From Streptomyces sp. B3I8 (GTDB lineage: Bacteria > Actinomycetota > Actinomycetes > Streptomycetales > Streptomycetaceae): a stretch of DNA of 64,000 nucleotides. This document shows positions 1 to 7,707 of the stretch, in pieces. A program made the position numbers and the translations under genes. The stretch spans positions 6,275,501 through 6,339,500 of the forward strand of contig NZ_JAUSYN010000002.1 in NCBI RefSeq assembly GCF_030816915.1. The letters run 5' to 3'. The notes beneath the pieces were generated by a model, which was not told the origin of the DNA, did no database searches, and saw only the letters and a program-made list of their open reading frames with translations. How positions within the stretch are numbered: position 1 is the stretch's first letter; every line of letters begins with the position of its first letter.

Positions 1-1
1 G

Positions 2-676
2 CGGCTGCGGGAGGCCGAGGAGGCGCAGCGCGAGGCGCTCCGGCTCGCCGAGCGGGTCGGCCGCGGACTGCCCCTGTACTGGTCGGCGATCTGCGGTCTC
101 GTCGACACACTGCTCGTCCGCGGGCACGCGGAGGAGGCGGCGGAGGCGGCCGAGCGGTACGGGTTCGCGCCGCCCTACCCGTCGACGATCGTGCTGCCCG
201 ACATCCGCTCCGTGCGGGGGCGGCTGCTGCTGGCCACCGGACACACGCAGGACGGCATCAACGAACTGGAGGACGCGGAGAAGGCGGCGAGTGCGCGCGG
301 CCACCACAACACGGTGCTCGCGCCGTGGGCGCTGGACCTCGCGCGGGCGGTGGCCGGGTCCGATGCCCGGCGGGCCGCGGAACTCGCCGGGGCGGCGCGG
401 CAGCAGGCGGAGCGGTTCGGGACGGACACGGCGATCGGGGAGGCGTTGCGGTGCGCCGCGGCGCTGGAGACGGGGCGCAGGGCCGTGGCGCTGTACGAGA
501 GGGCGGTGGCGTATCTGGAGGCGTCGCCGTCCGCGTACGAGCACGCGGTGGCGCGCCTGGAGTACGGGGTGGCGACGGCGTCGCGGGCGGAACTGGAGCG
601 GGCGCTGACCCTGGCGAAGTCCTGCGGCGCGGACGGGGTCGCGGCGCGTGCGGAATCCGCGCTGCGGCGGACGTAG
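2..676 (+). CDS. C-terminal part of a large ATPase/TPR-type regulator (LAL-like), cut by window start
   Basis: An open frame runs in from the window edge and stops at 674-676. The visible 224 residues are alanine-, arginine- and leucine-rich helical repeats of the kind found in the C-terminal TPR half of MalT/LAL regulators (AAA ATPase, TPR, LuxR HTH). The last residues resemble the linker that normally leads into the LuxR helix-turn-helix, but the frame stops there, so no DNA-binding domain is present in what can be seen. It may be an HTH-less ATPase or a truncated regulator. The N-terminal P-loop lies outside the window. The family assignment rests on composition and linker resemblance. Confidence 0.6.
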   Translation, partial: RLREAEEAQREALRLAERVGRGLPLYWSAICGLVDTLLVRGHAEEAAEAAERYGFAPPYPSTIVLPDIRSVRGRLLLATGHTQDGINELEDAEKAASARGHHNTVLAPWALDLARAVAGSDARRAAELAGAARQQAERFGTDTAIGEALRCAAALETGRRAVALYERAVAYLEASPSAYEHAVARLEYGVATASRAELERALTLAKSCGADGVAARAESALRRT

Positions 677-823
677 CTTTCCTCGCCCCCGCCGACACGG
701 GCTTCGCCCCGTTCCGCGCGGTTCCCCGCGCCCCTGATCAGGGGCGCGGGGAACCGCGCATCTTCTGGGGGTCCGGGCGCGGAGCCCCCGGGGACGGGAA
801 GGGGCGGCGGGGGCGAGGAAAAC
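677..823. repeat. Composite intergenic repeat R1 with a perfect 44-bp palindrome
   Basis: Between convergent genes. The core, 716-759, is a perfect palindrome centred on TGATCA with 19-bp arms. It is flanked by two inverted copies of a G-rich module: CGCCCCCGCC-type sequence at about 677-693 and its complement at about 807-823. It should form a very stable hairpin and probably ends transcription from both sides. The same modules recur near 15.2, 17.1, 22.1, 23.9, 26.5, 33.1, 54.4 and 58.7 kb. Confidence 0.8.
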
Positions 824-1018
824 CTACGGCTCCTCCGACAGGACCCGTTGGGCCACCGCGAACGCCGAGTTAGCCGCCGGCACCCCGCAGTACACCCCCA
901 CCCGCGACAGCACCGCCCCGATCTCCTCCACCGTCAACCCGTTCCGCCGCGCCGCCCGCACATGCATCGCGAGCTCCTCGAGATGCCCGTGCGCGACGAG
1001 CGCCGTCAACGTCACCAT
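824..1018 (-). pseudogene. Remnant of pcaL/pcaC: C-terminal end of 4-carboxymuconolactone decarboxylase
   Basis: The 64 codons match only the C-terminal third of carboxymuconolactone decarboxylase. The diagnostic stretches are HGHLEELAMHVRAARRNGLT and YCGVPAANSAFAVAQRVL. In streptomycetes this is the tail of the fused PcaL (enol-lactonase plus decarboxylase). The lactonase half and the start of the decarboxylase are missing. The in-frame ATG at 1018 is probably an internal methionine of the ancestor, although GGAG-like sequence lies just upstream. It sits 49 bp after pcaF, where intact clusters carry pcaH, pcaG, pcaB and pcaL. A deletion has evidently removed those genes and left this tail. 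The product is too short to be a functional decarboxylase. Confidence 0.8.
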
Positions 1019-1067
1019 GCTCCGCTCCCTCGGTGGCGTGGGGCCCTCGCGGGGACGGTGGCGCCGT

Positions 1068-2270
1068 TCAGCGTTCGAGGACGAGTGCGAGACCCTGGCC
1101 GACGCCGATGCAGAGGGTGGCGACGCCGGTTCCGCCGCCCCTGCGGGCGAGTTGGTGGGCGACGGTGCCGGCGAGGCGGGCACCGGAGGCGCCGAGGGGG
1201 TGGCCGAGTGCGAGGGCGCCGCCCTGGGGGTTGAGCACGGCGGGGTCGAGGTCGGGCCATTCGGCGAGGCAGCCGAGGACCTGCGCGGCGAAGGCCTCGT
1301 TCAGCTCCAGCACGTCGAGGTCGGCGAAGGTGCGACCGGCCTTGGCGAGCGCCCGGTCGACGGCCTCGACGGGGGCGAGGCCGAAGTAGTGGGGGTCGAC
1401 GGCGTGCACGCCGGTGGCCGAGACGCGCGCGAGGGGCTCGCGGCCGGTGGCCTTCAACCCCTCCTCGTCGGTCAGGAGCAGGGCCGCCGCGCCGTCGTTC
1501 AACGGTGAGGCGTTGCCGGCGGTGACCGTGCCCCCGTCCGCGCGGAAGGACGGCTTCAGCTTCGCCATGGCCTCCAGGGAGGTGTCGGCGCGGACGGACT
1601 CGTCGGCGTCGAAGAGAACCGGGTCGCCCTTGCGCCGCGGGATCGTGACCGGGGCGATCTCGGCGTCGAAGAGACCGGAGGCCTGTGCGGCGGCGGCCTT
1701 GCGGTGACTGTGGAGGGCGAACTCGTCCTGCTGCTCGCGGCCGATTCCGTGCTTGTCGGCGATGAGTTCGGCCGACTCGCCGAGGGGGATCGTCCACTGC
1801 GGGTTCATGCCCGGGTTGACCATCCGCCAGCCGAGGGTGGTGGAGTACAGCTCGGTATGGGCGGCGGGGAAGGGCCGGTCGTTCTTGGGCAGGACGTAGG
1901 GGGCCCGGGTCATGGACTCCACGCCGCCGGCCAGCGCGACGGAGGCGTCGCCGACGGCGATGGCACGGGCGGCCTGGACGACGGCTTCGAGCCCGGAGGC
2001 GCACAGCCGGTTGACGGTGACGCCGGGCACGGAGGTGGGGAGCCCGGCCAGCAGTCCCGCCATGCGGGCGACGTTGCGGTTCTCCTCGCCGGCGCCGTTG
2101 GCGTTGCCGAGGTAGACGTCCTCGATCCGGGCGGGGTCCAGGCCGGGGGTACGGGCGAGGAGCGCCCGGAGGGTGTGGGCGGCGAGGTCGTCCGGGCGGA
2201 CGGAGGCGAGGCCGCCGTTGTAGCGGCCGATCGGGGTGCGGACCGCGTCGACGATGTAGACGTCCTTCAC
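1068..2270 (-). CDS. pcaF: Beta-ketoadipyl-CoA thiolase PcaF
   Basis: A complete 400-residue thiolase. It would cleave 3-oxoadipyl-CoA to succinyl-CoA and acetyl-CoA at the end of the protocatechuate branch. The nucleophile is Cys90 in [11 protein letters not shown]; the second active-site group is His357 in GHPLGASG, and Cys387 lies in LCIGVGQG. The GTG start at 2270 overlaps the stop of the upstream pcaI/J remnant (GTGA), so translation is coupled. The VYIVDAVRTPIGRY start and full length are normal for PcaF. Its operon partners are damaged, so the pathway cannot run from this locus even though this gene looks intact. It could still serve as a general acyl-CoA thiolase. Confidence 0.88.
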   Translation of the reverse strand: MKDVYIVDAVRTPIGRYNGGLASVRPDDLAAHTLRALLARTPGLDPARIEDVYLGNANGAGEENRNVARMAGLLAGLPTSVPGVTVNRLCASGLEAVVQAARAIAVGDASVALAGGVESMTRAPYVLPKNDRPFPAAHTELYSTTLGWRMVNPGMNPQWTIPLGESAELIADKHGIGREQQDEFALHSHRKAAAAQASGLFDAEIAPVTIPRRKGDPVLFDADESVRADTSLEAMAKLKPSFRADGGTVTAGNASPLNDGAAALLLTDEEGLKATGREPLARVSATGVHAVDPHYFGLAPVEAVDRALAKAGRTFADLDVLELNEAFAAQVLGCLAEWPDLDPAVLNPQGGALALGHPLGASGARLAGTVAHQLARRGGGTGVATLCIGVGQGLALVLER

Positions 2271-2608
2271 TGCTGCTCCTTCGGTTCCTTCGGTCCCTCG
2301 TCCAGTGGCTCGGCGAGGGTGAGTGCGGCGTCGGTCGCGGCGGTGATCTCCGCCGCCGTCACACCGGGGGCGGTCCCGACGAGGACGAGCCCGCCGGCGG
2401 TGACCTCCAGGACGCCCCGGTCGGTGACGACGCGGTCCACGTAGCCCTTGCCGGTGAGCGGCAGGGTGCACTTCGCCCATCCGCCGACGCCCCGCTCGTA
2501 CATCGCCCGGATCAGCACGTTCGGCACCCCGGCGAGCCCGAACCCGCCCACCGCGAGCGACGCGCCCTCCAGTATGTCCGCCACCGCCTCCTCGGCCGTG
2601 GCGATCAC
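2267..2608 (-). pseudogene. In-frame fusion remnant of pcaI (5' end) and pcaJ (3' end)
   Basis: The first ~35 residues (AEEAVADILEGASLAVGGFG) match the start of the 3-oxoadipate CoA-transferase A subunit PcaI. From about residue 43 the sequence jumps to the C-terminal part of the B subunit PcaJ (CTLPLTGKGYVDRVVTD, then a GLVLVGTAPGVT-like stretch). The rest of PcaI and most of PcaJ are absent, so an internal deletion has joined the two genes in frame. The 113-residue product lacks the CoA-transferase active site. The GTG at 2608 keeps a good Shine-Dalgarno sequence (GGAGG), so it may still be translated and may keep pcaF coupled. Confidence 0.82.
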
Positions 2609-2867
2609 CTTGTCCCTCCGCGCGGCTCCCTGTCCTCGACCGGTACGCAGTCAGCGCACTGAGTATCTCGGTGCCGCTCGGTGCCGCTCGGTGGGGGGAG
2701 GAACGCTGCCAGCCTGTCGGGCGGTCGTCAAGACCTCACCGGCAAACTGGCTGGTCACGGCCTCGTGTCCGGTCGAGGAGACAGGCGGACGGCGTGGCCG
2801 TAGCGCGGATATCCTTCAGTGCACCGACGAAATCCCGAGCAGCCCCCCGGCACCCCGAGGAGCACAC
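2609..2867. promoter_or_regulatory. Divergent pca/pcaV control region
   Basis: This 259-bp region lies between the pca remnant operon (leftward) and the MarR gene (rightward), the usual place for the repressor operator. An imperfect inverted repeat, AGTCAG-CGCA-CTGAGT (one mismatch), lies at 2649-2664. A tandem of CTCGGTGCCG follows at about 2668-2690. Assignment of the inverted repeat as the operator is inference. Confidence 0.4.
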
Positions 2868-3308
2868 ATGGCCGCGGTGGACCTCTCCACCCATCCCGGG
2901 CACCTGGCCCGGCGGCTCCAGCAGGCGCACTACCTGCTGTGGAACACGATGGTCTCCGAGGAGATCACCTCATCCCAGTTCGCCGTGCTCAACACCCTCG
3001 TCGCCGAACCGGGGCTGGACCAGCGCACGGTGGGGGAGCGGGTGGGCCTGGACCGCTCGACCGTCGCCGAGGTCATCGACCGGCTGAGCCGCAGGGGCCT
3101 GCTCGACAAGGTCCGCGACCCGCGGGACGGCCGCCGCTTCCTGCTCGACGCGACCGAGGAGGGCGTCCGCACCCACCGCAGGCTCACGGTCCGCACGGCC
3201 AGGATGAACCAGGTGTTCCTCGCCCCCCTGTCGGACGAGGAGCGGGAACAGTTCTTCGCCCTCATCGGCCGGGTGGCCGACGCGGCGGAGAGACTGCGCG
3301 CGGTCTGA
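2868..3308 (+). CDS. pcaV: MarR-family repressor PcaV
   Basis: A 146-residue winged-helix regulator, typical MarR length. The N-terminus (AVDLSTHPGHLARRLQQAHY) closely resembles PcaV of S. coelicolor, which represses pca genes and is released by protocatechuate. Arg15, the residue known to contact the ligand in PcaV, is present. The recognition helix and wing lie around residues 55-85 (DRSTVAEVIDRLSRRGLL, then RDPRDGRRF). The ATG at 2868 follows GAGGAG. It is divergent from the decayed operon, so an intact ligand-responsive repressor now faces a broken pathway. It may control other aromatic genes elsewhere. Confidence 0.88.
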   Translation: MAAVDLSTHPGHLARRLQQAHYLLWNTMVSEEITSSQFAVLNTLVAEPGLDQRTVGERVGLDRSTVAEVIDRLSRRGLLDKVRDPRDGRRFLLDATEEGVRTHRRLTVRTARMNQVFLAPLSDEEREQFFALIGRVADAAERLRAV

Positions 3309-3331
3309 GCCGCGGGGCGCGCCCCGCCCCG

Positions 3332-3365
3332 CGGTCGTCCGTGGGGCCGCCCCCACGGACGACCG
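3332..3365. terminator. Bidirectional hairpin terminator
   Basis: A perfect 15-bp stem (arms 3332-3346 and 3351-3365) with a 4-base loop lies between convergent pcaV and the DUF3048 gene. There is no U-tract, as is usual in streptomycetes. Confidence 0.75.
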
Positions 3366-3378
3366 TCGGGCGCGGGCG

Positions 3379-4386
3379 TCACGGTTTCTCCGCGAGGACC
3401 ACCCACACCTGGCCCTTCGCGAAGTTCAGCGGTGCCCCGTCCGGCGTGGTGAACTTCGTGCCCTGCGTCGCGGTGTCCCGCTTCCAGTGCCCCTCGTACG
3501 CCCGGCCGTCGCGCAGCACCTCCGCCCGGCCCGCGCCCACGGTCTCGGTGTACGGCGTCGTGCTGCCGAGGTAGTCGTGGAAGCGGGAGGCGTGCACGGA
3601 GACGTACTGCACGACCACCGTCGCGGGGGCGACCCGGTCGCCGCCGGTCGTCACGGTCGGCCGGCCGTCCGTCGAGACGAGCCAGCGCCGCCGGTCGCCG
3701 GACCAGGTGAAGGTGAACCGGGCCGCGGGGAACCGGACCGTGCGCGCGGACTCGGAGGTGCCGCCCGGGGGCGCGGCGCCGGAACGGAAGCCGGTGGTGA
3801 GCGCGTCCGCGCCCGGGGCGGAGCCCATCAGCGCGCGCGGGCGCAGGAAGAGGTCGTGCGGTGCGGGGCGGCCCGGCGCCCGGTAGAACGCGTCCGGCTC
3901 CGACTCCGGGGTCGCGGCCCGCAGCGGTGCCCTGTCGATCAGCGGCAGCAGCTTGTGCTGGGCGCCCGAGAAGGCCAGCGTCGGCTCGTGGAACTGGCGC
4001 AGCAGCTCCAGGTCCGACTCGCGCGCGCTGCGCACCGGCCCGACCGACTCGGGATACCGGGTCGCGTACAGCGCCATGAGCCGGCTCAGACCGCCCTCGA
4101 CCTGCTCCGCGAAGACGACGTCCGCCGTGTCCAGCCCGGCCTGCGGGCGTGCCGGGCCCACGTTGTCGATCTTGACGGCGAGCACCGGGCCGGCGGGCCG
4201 GGCGCTCTCGTCCGGGCTCCGTCCGGGTCTTCGGGAGCTCCCGTCGTCCGAGCCGCCGTCCCCGCCGGTGCAGGCCGCCAGCAGCGACCCCAGCAGCGCG
4301 GCGGCGACCAGAGCGGTGGTTCGTGCCCTCGCGGTTCGTGCCCTCGCGGTCCTCGGGGCCGCCCCCGTCACGCGTTTCCTCGTCAC
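3379..4386 (-). CDS. DUF3048 (YerB-like) lipoprotein
   Basis: A 335-residue secreted lipoprotein. A twin-arginine-rich n-region and hydrophobic segment (about residues 24-38) end in a lipobox, LLAAC. A Gly/Ser/Asp-rich linker then leads to the DUF3048 region, seen as KIDNVGPARPQAGLDTADVV, the GPVRSARESDLELL stretch, and a C-terminal half ending in GQVWVVLAEKP. The family is found in Gram-positive cell envelopes (YerB) and has no settled biochemical role. The n-region contains a 15-bp tandem duplication near 4320-4350 that encodes repeated ARTAR. The start at 4386 is the first reasonable codon before the signal sequence. It ends at a shared hairpin with pcaV. Confidence 0.85.
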   Translation of the reverse strand: MTRKRVTGAAPRTARARTARARTTALVAAALLGSLLAACTGGDGGSDDGSSRRPGRSPDESARPAGPVLAVKIDNVGPARPQAGLDTADVVFAEQVEGGLSRLMALYATRYPESVGPVRSARESDLELLRQFHEPTLAFSGAQHKLLPLIDRAPLRAATPESEPDAFYRAPGRPAPHDLFLRPRALMGSAPGADALTTGFRSGAAPPGGTSESARTVRFPAARFTFTWSGDRRRWLVSTDGRPTVTTGGDRVAPATVVVQYVSVHASRFHDYLGSTTPYTETVGAGRAEVLRDGRAYEGHWKRDTATQGTKFTTPDGAPLNFAKGQVWVVLAEKP

Positions 4387-4545
4387 CCGTCAATTGTGTG
4401 ACCTTCATACGATGCCTGCCATACCCGTACGAGGCGCACCGCGCGCCCCGGACACGGCCGTTGTGGGCAAGTGGGGCGGGTTCACGCCGGGCGCCCCGGG
4501 TACCCGCAGCCCCTACCCGGCGGACCGGACGAAAGGGTTGAGTCG

Positions 4546-5736
4546 ATGAAGGCAGTGACGTGGCAGGGCAAACGGGACGTGCGCGTCGAGGACGTGCCCG
4601 ACCCGCGCATCGAGCAGCCCACGGACGCGGTCGTCCGCATCACCTCCAGCGGCCTGTGCGGCTCCGACCTGCACCTGTACGAGGTGCTGACGCCGTTCAT
4701 GACGCCGGGCGACATCCTGGGCCACGAGCCCATGGGCATCGTCGAGGAGGTCGGCCCCGAGGTGACGAACCTGCGGCCCGGGGACCGCGTGGTCGTACCG
4801 TTCCAGATCGCCTGCGGGCACTGCTGGATGTGCGGCACGGGCCTGTACACGCAGTGCGAGACCACCCAGGTGTCCGGCGAGGGCATGGGCGCCGCGCTGT
4901 TCGGCTACACCCGCCTCTACGGGGCCGTACCGGGCGCCCAGGCCGAGTATCTGCGCGTGCCGCAGGCCCACTTCGGGCCCATCAAGGTGCCCGAGGGGCC
5001 GGCGGACGACCGCTTCGTCTACCTCTCCGACGTGCTGCCCACCGCCTGGCAGGCGGTCCAGTACGCGGCCGTCCCGCGGGGCGGCAGCGCCGCCGTGCTC
5101 GGCCTCGGACCCATCGGGGACATGGCCTGCCGGATCGCCCTGCACCAGGGCGCCGAGCGGGTGTTCGGCGTGGACCTCGTGCCCGAGCGGCTGCGACGGC
5201 TGCGCGAGCGCGGTGTAGAGACGTTCGACCTGCGCGACTTCGAGAGCGAGAAGGAACTCGTCGAGGCGATCCGCGAGAAGACCGGCGGCCGTGGCCCGGA
5301 CGCCGTCATCGACGCCGTCGGCACCGAGGCGCACGGCAGCCACGCCGCGAAGCTCGCCCAGACGGCGGCGGGCGTGCTGCCGCGGGCGATCGGCTCCAAG
5401 CTCGCGGAACGGTTCAGCGTCGACCGGCTCTCCGCGCTGTACACGGCGATCGACCTGGTGCGGCGCGGCGGCACGATCTCGCTGTCCGGCGTGTACGGCG
5501 GCCAGGCGGACCCGATGCCGCTGCTCACCCTCTTCGACAAGCAGATCCAGCTGCGGATGGGCCAGGCGAACGTACGCCGCTGGACCGACGACATCATCCC
5601 CCTCCTCACGGAGGCCGATCCGCTGGGCGTCGACGACTTCGCCACCCACCACGTCCCCCTCTCGGACGCGCCCCGCGCGTACGACATGTTCCAGAAGAAG
5701 CAGGACGGTGCGATCAAGATCCTGATGAAGCCGTAG
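4546..5736 (+). CDS. Zinc-dependent alcohol dehydrogenase (MDR family, formaldehyde-dehydrogenase-like)
   Basis: A 396-residue medium-chain dehydrogenase. The catalytic zinc site is indicated by GLCGSDLHLYE and GHEPMGIVEEVG. A structural-zinc-like cluster follows in CGHCWMCGTGLYTQC. The nucleotide-binding turn is AAVLGLGPIGDMACR at about residue 185. Overall it resembles the glutathione-independent formaldehyde dehydrogenase-like branch common in Streptomyces; the substrate is not known. The ATG at 4546 has AAAGGG eight bases upstream. It stands alone, with no operon partner. Confidence 0.85.
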   Translation: MKAVTWQGKRDVRVEDVPDPRIEQPTDAVVRITSSGLCGSDLHLYEVLTPFMTPGDILGHEPMGIVEEVGPEVTNLRPGDRVVVPFQIACGHCWMCGTGLYTQCETTQVSGEGMGAALFGYTRLYGAVPGAQAEYLRVPQAHFGPIKVPEGPADDRFVYLSDVLPTAWQAVQYAAVPRGGSAAVLGLGPIGDMACRIALHQGAERVFGVDLVPERLRRLRERGVETFDLRDFESEKELVEAIREKTGGRGPDAVIDAVGTEAHGSHAAKLAQTAAGVLPRAIGSKLAERFSVDRLSALYTAIDLVRRGGTISLSGVYGGQADPMPLLTLFDKQIQLRMGQANVRRWTDDIIPLLTEADPLGVDDFATHHVPLSDAPRAYDMFQKKQDGAIKILMKP

Positions 5737-5854
5737 GGGCTACCGCGCAGAGCCGTGGGGGCATGGGGGCCGTGGGCCATGGCAGTGGGCCCATGGCTGT
5801 GGAACCACTCCCCTCGCCCCCACCGAAGGGCGGCGCCGGCGATACCGTATCGGC

Positions 5855-6520
5855 GTGGAACTCTTCGCACGCTCCTGGGAGGCGCTGCGCGCGGCGGTCG
5901 CCGGGCTCCCGGACGAGGACTTCGCGCGCCCGTCCGGGTGCGCCGGCTGGCTGGTGCGTGACCTGGTGTGCCACCTGGTCATCGATGCCCAGGACGTCCT
6001 GATCACCCTGGCGACGCCCACCGCGGCCGCGCCCACCCGGGACGCGGTGACCTACTGGACGATCGACGACCCGGCGGCGCCGGACGATCCGCCCGGCCAG
6101 GACCCGTTGTCCGCGCTGACCGTCCGGCTGGCCGCCGCCTACCAGGACATGGGGCTGCTGAGGTTCCATCTGGACGACGTCGGCTCCGCCGCCGGCCGCG
6201 CCGCCCGGCTCGCCGACCCCGGCCTGCGGGTCGCCACCCAGGGGGAGGTCCTCACCGCGGGGGACTACCTCTCGGCGTACGTCTACGAGTGGACACTGCA
6301 CCACCTGGACCTGCGCGCCCACCTGCCCGGCGTGCCGGGGCCGCCCGCCGAGGGGCTCGCCCACGCGCGGGCGCTGCTGGAGGGCGTCGCCGGGGCCCCG
6401 TTCCCCGCCGCGCTCTCCGACGAGGACGCCCTGCTGCTCGGCACGGGGCGTCGCAGCCCCACCGAGGAGCAGCGGGCCGTACTGGGCCCCGTGGCCGACC
6501 GTCTCCCGTTCGTCGCCTGA
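5855..6520 (+). CDS. Maleylpyruvate-isomerase N-terminal (MDMPI/DinB-like) domain protein
   Basis: A 221-residue protein opening with the mycothiol-dependent isomerase fold: a first helix (ELFARSWEALRAAVAGLPDE), then GCAGWLVRDLVCHLVIDAQD, where the conserved His lies in the helix that binds metal in DinB-like enzymes. The EWTLHHLDLRAHLPG stretch carries further histidines. This places it among mycothiol-linked DinB/MDMPI proteins; the reaction is unknown. The GTG at 5855 has no clear ribosome-binding site. It is convergent with the ligase gene. Confidence 0.7.
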   Translation: MELFARSWEALRAAVAGLPDEDFARPSGCAGWLVRDLVCHLVIDAQDVLITLATPTAAAPTRDAVTYWTIDDPAAPDDPPGQDPLSALTVRLAAAYQDMGLLRFHLDDVGSAAGRAARLADPGLRVATQGEVLTAGDYLSAYVYEWTLHHLDLRAHLPGVPGPPAEGLAHARALLEGVAGAPFPAALSDEDALLLGTGRRSPTEEQRAVLGPVADRLPFVA

Positions 6521-6555
6521 CCGCCGGGGCAGATCCGGTCGCGCCGGCCCGTGGC

Positions 6556-7632
6556 TCACCCCGCGCCGCCGCTTCCCAGCACTTCCGCCAGGTCGTAGCG
6601 CACCGGTTCCTCCAGCTGTGCGAACGTGCAGCTCGCCGCGTCCCGGTCCGGCCGCCAGCGCCGGAACCGTGCCGTGTGGCGGAACCGCTCCCCGTTCTCC
6701 ATGTGGTCGTACGCGACCTCCGCCACCAGTTCCGGCCGTACCGGCACCCACGACAGGTCCTTGGTCCCCGACCACCGGCTCGGCGCCCCCGGCATCCGCG
6801 CCGACGCGTGTGCCGCCTCGTCGCCCCACGCCGCCCACGGGTGCCCCGCCGCGTCCGCCATCCGCAACGGCTCCAGCTCCTCCACCAGCTCCGCCCGCCG
6901 CTTCGCCGTGAACGCCGCGCACACTCCCACGTGCTGCAGCACCCCCGCCCCGTCGTGCAGCCCGAGCAGCAGCGAGCCGACCACGGGGCCGCTCTTGTGG
7001 AAGCGGTACCCGGCCACCACCACATCGGCCGTCCGCTCGTGCTTGATCTTGAACATGGCACGCTCGTCCGGCCGGTACCGCAGCGTCAGCGGCTTGGCCA
7101 CCACCCCGTCGAGCCCCGCCCCCTCGAACTGCTCGAACCAGCGCTCGGCCTCCGCCCGGTCCCGGGTCGCGGGCGCCAGGTGCACCGGTGCGGAGACACC
7201 CGCCAGCGCCCGCTCCAGCAGCGCGCGCCGGTCCGTGAGCGGGGCGTCCAGCAGCGCCTCGTCGTCCAGCGCCAGCAGGTCGAACGCGACGAATGAGGCC
7301 GGCGTGCGCTCCGCGAGCGTGCGCACCCGCGAGGCCGCCGGGTGGATGCGCTCGCTCAGCGCGTCGAAGTCCAGCCGCCCGCCACGGGCGACCACGATCT
7401 CCCCGTCCAGCACGCACCGCTCGGGCAGCCGCTCCCGCAGCGCCGCCACCAGCTCGGGGAAGTACCTGGTCAGCGGCTTGGCATTGCGGCTGCCCAGCTC
7501 GATCTCGGCGCCGTCGCGGAACACGATCGCCCGGAACCCGTCCCACTTCGCCTCGTAACTCATGTCCGGCGGGATCCGCGCCACGGACTTGGCGAGCATC
7601 GGCAGAACGGGAGGCATCACCGGCAGGTCCAT
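6556..7632 (-). CDS. ATP-dependent DNA ligase (LigC / LigD-ligase-domain type)
   Basis: A 358-residue ligase. The adenylated lysine is Lys29 in YEAKWDGFRA (motif I). Further motifs are SRNAKPL (Ia), DGEIVV (III), FVAFDLLAL (IIIa), GLDGVVAKPL (IV) and MFKIKHERTADVV (V), followed by an OB-fold domain. It has the length and layout of the separate ligase domain of NHEJ LigD and of mycobacterial LigC. The ATG at 7632 is followed by the usual PPVLPMLAKS opening. A LigD-type polymerase gene diverges from it 75 bp away, so the two probably supply ligase and primase-polymerase activities for Ku-dependent end joining or gap repair. No ku gene is visible in this window. Confidence 0.9.
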   Translation of the reverse strand: MDLPVMPPVLPMLAKSVARIPPDMSYEAKWDGFRAIVFRDGAEIELGSRNAKPLTRYFPELVAALRERLPERCVLDGEIVVARGGRLDFDALSERIHPAASRVRTLAERTPASFVAFDLLALDDEALLDAPLTDRRALLERALAGVSAPVHLAPATRDRAEAERWFEQFEGAGLDGVVAKPLTLRYRPDERAMFKIKHERTADVVVAGYRFHKSGPVVGSLLLGLHDGAGVLQHVGVCAAFTAKRRAELVEELEPLRMADAAGHPWAAWGDEAAHASARMPGAPSRWSGTKDLSWVPVRPELVAEVAYDHMENGERFRHTARFRRWRPDRDAASCTFAQLEEPVRYDLAEVLGSGGAG

Positions 7633-7707
7633 GCCCCCGATTCTGCGGCCGTACGTACCCCTTCGCCCGGTGTGCGAGGTATGCGGTGTACGCCTACCGT
7701 GGCTCGC

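Noticed and set aside
5737..5854. A GTGGGCCCATGG-rich stretch as an operator for the MDMPI-domain gene
   Set aside because: The short G-rich repeats are irregular and partly match the intergenic repeat modules; no consistent dyad spacing was found.
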